64,000 nt of DNA, taken from NCBI GenBank assembly GCA_016716905.1, contig JADJUS010000022.1, forward strand, positions 496,001 through 560,000, in the 5' to 3' direction. Origin of the DNA: Acidobacteriota bacterium. Lineage in GTDB: Bacteria; Acidobacteriota; Vicinamibacteria; Vicinamibacterales; SCN-69-37. Made by a program: the position numbers and the translations under genes. Within the stretch, counting starts at the first letter, position 1, and each line of letters begins with the position of its first letter. The notes under the pieces are model-generated. The model was not told where the DNA came from. It was given only the letters and a program-made list of their open reading frames with translations, and ran no database searches. This document shows, in pieces, positions 62,121 through 64,000 of this stretch.

Positions 62121-62261
62121 TTGACCATGAAGCTCCATGAAGTTCCATGAAGGACTTCGGAGCTTCGTGGGGCCGTCAGAAGGGGTGGGGGTGGGGGTGG
62201 GGCGCCGAAGGCGGCACCCAACCCCACGCCCCTCATGGAGCTTCATGGATCTACATGGTGA
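62121..62261. repeat. CATGAAG element, short degenerate copy G
   Basis: The left array ACCATGAAGCTCCATGAAG continues with a third unit and is identical to the left end of copy F over 29 bases. The right side has TCATGGAGCTTCATGG and ACATGGTGA. The interior is reduced to a G-rich run (GGGGTGGGGGTGGGG) and half of the right hairpin (GCCGAAGGCGGCACC); the long stem is missing. It lies between the GxxExxY gene and the MBOAT gene, ending 5 bases before the stop codon complement of the latter. Confidence 0.8.
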
Positions 62262-62266
62262 TCAGA

Positions 62267-63673
62267 TCAGAACTGGAAGTAGATGAACTCTGCGCCCTCG
62301 AAGTCACCGAAGAGCAGCACGAGATATCCGATCGCGCCAAACAGCGCGTAGCGGACGGGGCGCGGCAGCTCGAAGATCGATGACTCATCGTCATGCCGGG
62401 CCTGGTGGATGTGGACGATGAGCAGGGGGAAGACGGTGAGAACCAACGGCACCACGAGCATGTCCCAGCCGGTGGCAGACAGACCTGGGCGGGTCAGCAG
62501 GAGCCCGGTGAAGTCGGCAATCTGTCCCACTGAACGCGCGCGGAAGATGAGCCATCCGTAACACGTGACGTGAAACATCACGACGCCCAGCAGCACGTGT
62601 TGCCATGTGGCGGTGAGGGCACGGCCCCGTTCGCTGATGGAGCGCGCCACCACAAGCACCAGGCCTTGATAGAGCCCCCAGATCACAAACGTCCACGCGG
62701 CACCGTGCCACAGGCCGCCGAGCGCCATCGTGATCATCAGGTTGCGCTTGGTGGCGAACGACGAGCCCCGGTTGCCGCCGAGCGGAATGTACAGGTAGTC
62801 GCGCAGCCAGGTGGACAGGCTGATGTGCCAGTGGCGCCAGAAGGCCTGTGGCGACGTCACGAAATACGGGAACCGGAAGTTGACGTTCAGCTCGATGCCC
62901 ATAAGTTTGGACATGCCGCGCGCCATGTTTGAGTAGCCGGCGAAGTCACCATAGATCTGGAACGCGAACGCGTAGCTCGCGACCAGAACGTCACCGCCCG
63001 ACGGCGATGCGGACGCGCCGAACACCGACTCCACAAGGCCGCCGAGGTTGTCGGCCACAAACATCTTCTGGAACACACCCCAGGCGATGAGCCAGACGCC
63101 GTCGCGCATCTGCCGCGCGACGATGCGGCGCGGCGCGCTGATCTGCGGCAGCAGCAGTGACGCACGCAGAATGGGCCCGGCCACCAGGTGCGGAAAAAAC
63201 GCCACGAAGACGGCAAAGTCGAGCAGCGATGTCGTGGCGGGAATCTCGCGGCGATAGACGTCGATCACGTAGCTGACCGACATGAACGTGTAAAACGAGA
63301 TGCCGATGGGAAGGATGACGTGCAGGGTGATCGGGTCGAGATGCCATCCGAAGGCATCAAAGACGCGCGCGAGGCTGTCGGCAAAGAAGTCGAAGTATTT
63401 GAAGAACCCCAACATGCCGAAGTTGAAGGCCAGGCTGAGCCACAAGAGGTGTTTGCGGCGGCGGGGATCGCGTGCGGTGTCGATCGCGCGGGCCACCGCG
63501 TAGTCCACCACCGTGGACCCGACCAGCAGCGACAGGAAGCGCCAGTCCCACGCAGCATAGAAGTAGTAGCTGGCCAGGACCAGCAGCCAGTTCTGCCCGC
63601 GATGTGGCAGAACGCGGTAGAGCGCATACACGACCGCGAAGAAGACGACGAAATGGAGGGAGGTAAAAACCAT
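62267..63673 (-). CDS. MBOAT family O-acyltransferase (AlgI-like)
   Basis: 468 residues with about 10-12 membrane segments. Family hallmarks: MVFTSLHFVVFFAVVYALY opening, LPIGISFYTFMSVSYVIDVY, FFPHLVAGPILR, IYGDFAGYSNMARGMSKLMG, FWRHWHISLSTWLRDYLYIPLGG and the catalytic histidine in GGLWHGAAWTF at ~323. AlgI-type MBOATs pass acyl groups across the inner membrane to a periplasmic SGNH enzyme that O-acetylates the polysaccharide. The three SGNH proteins at 45092-49235 are the obvious partners in this window, though not adjacent. Divergent from the gene starting at 63717, with 43 bases between them. Confidence 0.93.
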   Translation of the reverse strand: MVFTSLHFVVFFAVVYALYRVLPHRGQNWLLVLASYYFYAAWDWRFLSLLVGSTVVDYAVARAIDTARDPRRRKHLLWLSLAFNFGMLGFFKYFDFFADSLARVFDAFGWHLDPITLHVILPIGISFYTFMSVSYVIDVYRREIPATTSLLDFAVFVAFFPHLVAGPILRASLLLPQISAPRRIVARQMRDGVWLIAWGVFQKMFVADNLGGLVESVFGASASPSGGDVLVASYAFAFQIYGDFAGYSNMARGMSKLMGIELNVNFRFPYFVTSPQAFWRHWHISLSTWLRDYLYIPLGGNRGSSFATKRNLMITMALGGLWHGAAWTFVIWGLYQGLVLVVARSISERGRALTATWQHVLLGVVMFHVTCYGWLIFRARSVGQIADFTGLLLTRPGLSATGWDMLVVPLVLTVFPLLIVHIHQARHDDESSIFELPRPVRYALFGAIGYLVLLFGDFEGAEFIYFQF

Positions 63674-63701
63674 CAGCGCGGCCGGAACAACACGGTAGCA
63701 A

Positions 63702-63707
63702 TATACT
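63702..63707 (+). promoter_or_regulatory. Possible -10 box before the right-edge gene
   Basis: TATACT in GCAATATACTCTT, ending 9 bases before the TTG at 63717. It would give a very short leader. No clear -35 box. Confidence 0.25.
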
Positions 63708-63716
63708 CTTCGTCGC

Positions 63717-64000
63717 TTGCTTCGTGTCCTCCTGACTTCAGCCGTGGCCGCCCTCGCGGGCGCAGCCGCGCTTGTGGCCGCCTATGCGGTGACCCCGGCG
63801 TTCACGCTTGAGATGGATCGCCCGATGACCGGCATCCTGACCGGTTTCTACGACACGGAGCGCGCCGGACAAGAGACGTTTGCGTGGACGCGTCGTCAGG
63901 CCGCGATGCAGTTGCCCGGCCTGGACCGTCGCGGCGGATGGACGTGCACGGTGAGGCTGCGCGGCGGACGCGCCGCGGATGTCGCGTTACCTGAGGCCGT
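63717..64000 (+). CDS. Membrane-anchored protein of unknown function, 3' partial
   Basis: The frame is open from TTG 63717 to the window edge (94 codons). It begins LLRVLLTSAVAALAGAAAL, a hydrophobic signal or membrane segment, continues VTPAFTLEMDRPMTGILTGF, then ERAGQETFAWTRRQAAMQL, LPGLDRRGGWTCTVRLRGGR. The F-A-W and PGLDRR patterns look like the first periplasmic stretch of acidobacterial membrane proteins of unknown role, possibly related to integral-membrane sugar transferases; I cannot assign it. A GTG at 63726 is another possible start. Divergent from the MBOAT gene. Confidence 0.6.
   Translation, partial: MLRVLLTSAVAALAGAAALVAAYAVTPAFTLEMDRPMTGILTGFYDTERAGQETFAWTRRQAAMQLPGLDRRGGWTCTVRLRGGRAADVALPEA

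Noticed and set aside
1..64000. tRNA, rRNA, insertion sequence transposase, phage or plasmid genes
   Set aside because: I looked for CCA-ending cloverleaf-like stretches, DDE or HUH transposase motifs, integrase motifs and phage structural proteins and saw none. The only mobility-like features are the repeats and the GxxExxY gene.

Overview
The window is GC-rich and gene-dense and comes from a bacterial chromosome. Several traits point to Acidobacteriota, most likely the Vicinamibacteria side. These are a VWFA-related exported protein of the acidobacterial type, very large secreted proteins ending in an Ig-like module (GWALDD, GARPDV, GLHTIAWSVTDSAGR) that I know from acidobacterial surface proteins, and many structured intergenic repeats. 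This assignment is inference; no rRNA or tRNA is present to confirm it.

Layout. (1) 1-4079, plus strand: two translationally coupled radical SAM enzymes (the first cut by the window edge) and a methyltransferase with a Trm112-like zinc domain. (2) 4125-7850, minus strand: an ABC polysaccharide exporter, consisting of a glycosyltransferase, a permease with extra N-terminal helices, and an ATPase fused to a methyltransferase domain. (3) 8197-34470, minus strand: giant secreted proteins, namely an alpha/beta-hydrolase multidomain protein, two M36 (fungalysin-type) metallopeptidases (one with 13 tandem Ig-like repeats and a frameshift near its 3' end) and a sortilin-like propeller protein, plus small exported proteins (lipoprotein, VWA, TPR). 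(4) 34609-38612, plus strand: two glycosyltransferases, the second with two GT2 domains. (5) 38874-52521, minus strand: another giant secreted protein made of two tandem copies, a HEAT-like exported protein, three consecutive SGNH hydrolases and a metzincin protease. (6) 52597-63673: sugar C-methyltransferase, RmlC-like epimerase and SDR (one operon), two GT2 enzymes, an O-antigen-ligase-like protein, a WecA/MraY-like phosphoglycosyl transferase fused to a FlaA1/CapD-type N-terminal region, and an MBOAT O-acyltransferase. A membrane protein gene begins at 63717 and runs off the window.

The genes read as a cell-surface programme. Glycan repeat units would be started on a lipid carrier (59535-61361), extended by GT2/GT4 enzymes with a methyl-branched deoxysugar, O-acylated by the MBOAT/SGNH enzymes, and exported by an ABC transporter or joined by the ligase. 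Alongside are secreted proteases and adhesin-like proteins that share one C-terminal module.

The most unusual content is between the genes. Three families of structured repeats sit at gene ends. The first is seven elements of about 140-300 bp bounded by inverted arrays of CATGAAG spaced about one helical turn apart, with a cruciform-like interior whose tip carries different palindromes. The second is a palindrome family (AAAACGACCTCTGAGG halves around GGTAATTACC) found alone, in the tip of the CATGAAG elements, and nested in itself. The third is REP-like hairpins with a GTAG head and covarying stems that supply the stop codons of two genes. A small PD-(D/E)XK-like gene of the GxxExxY family (61683-62081) lies exactly between two CATGAAG elements and is my best candidate for a functional partner of that family. 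No transposase, integrase, CRISPR array, tRNA or rRNA was seen.
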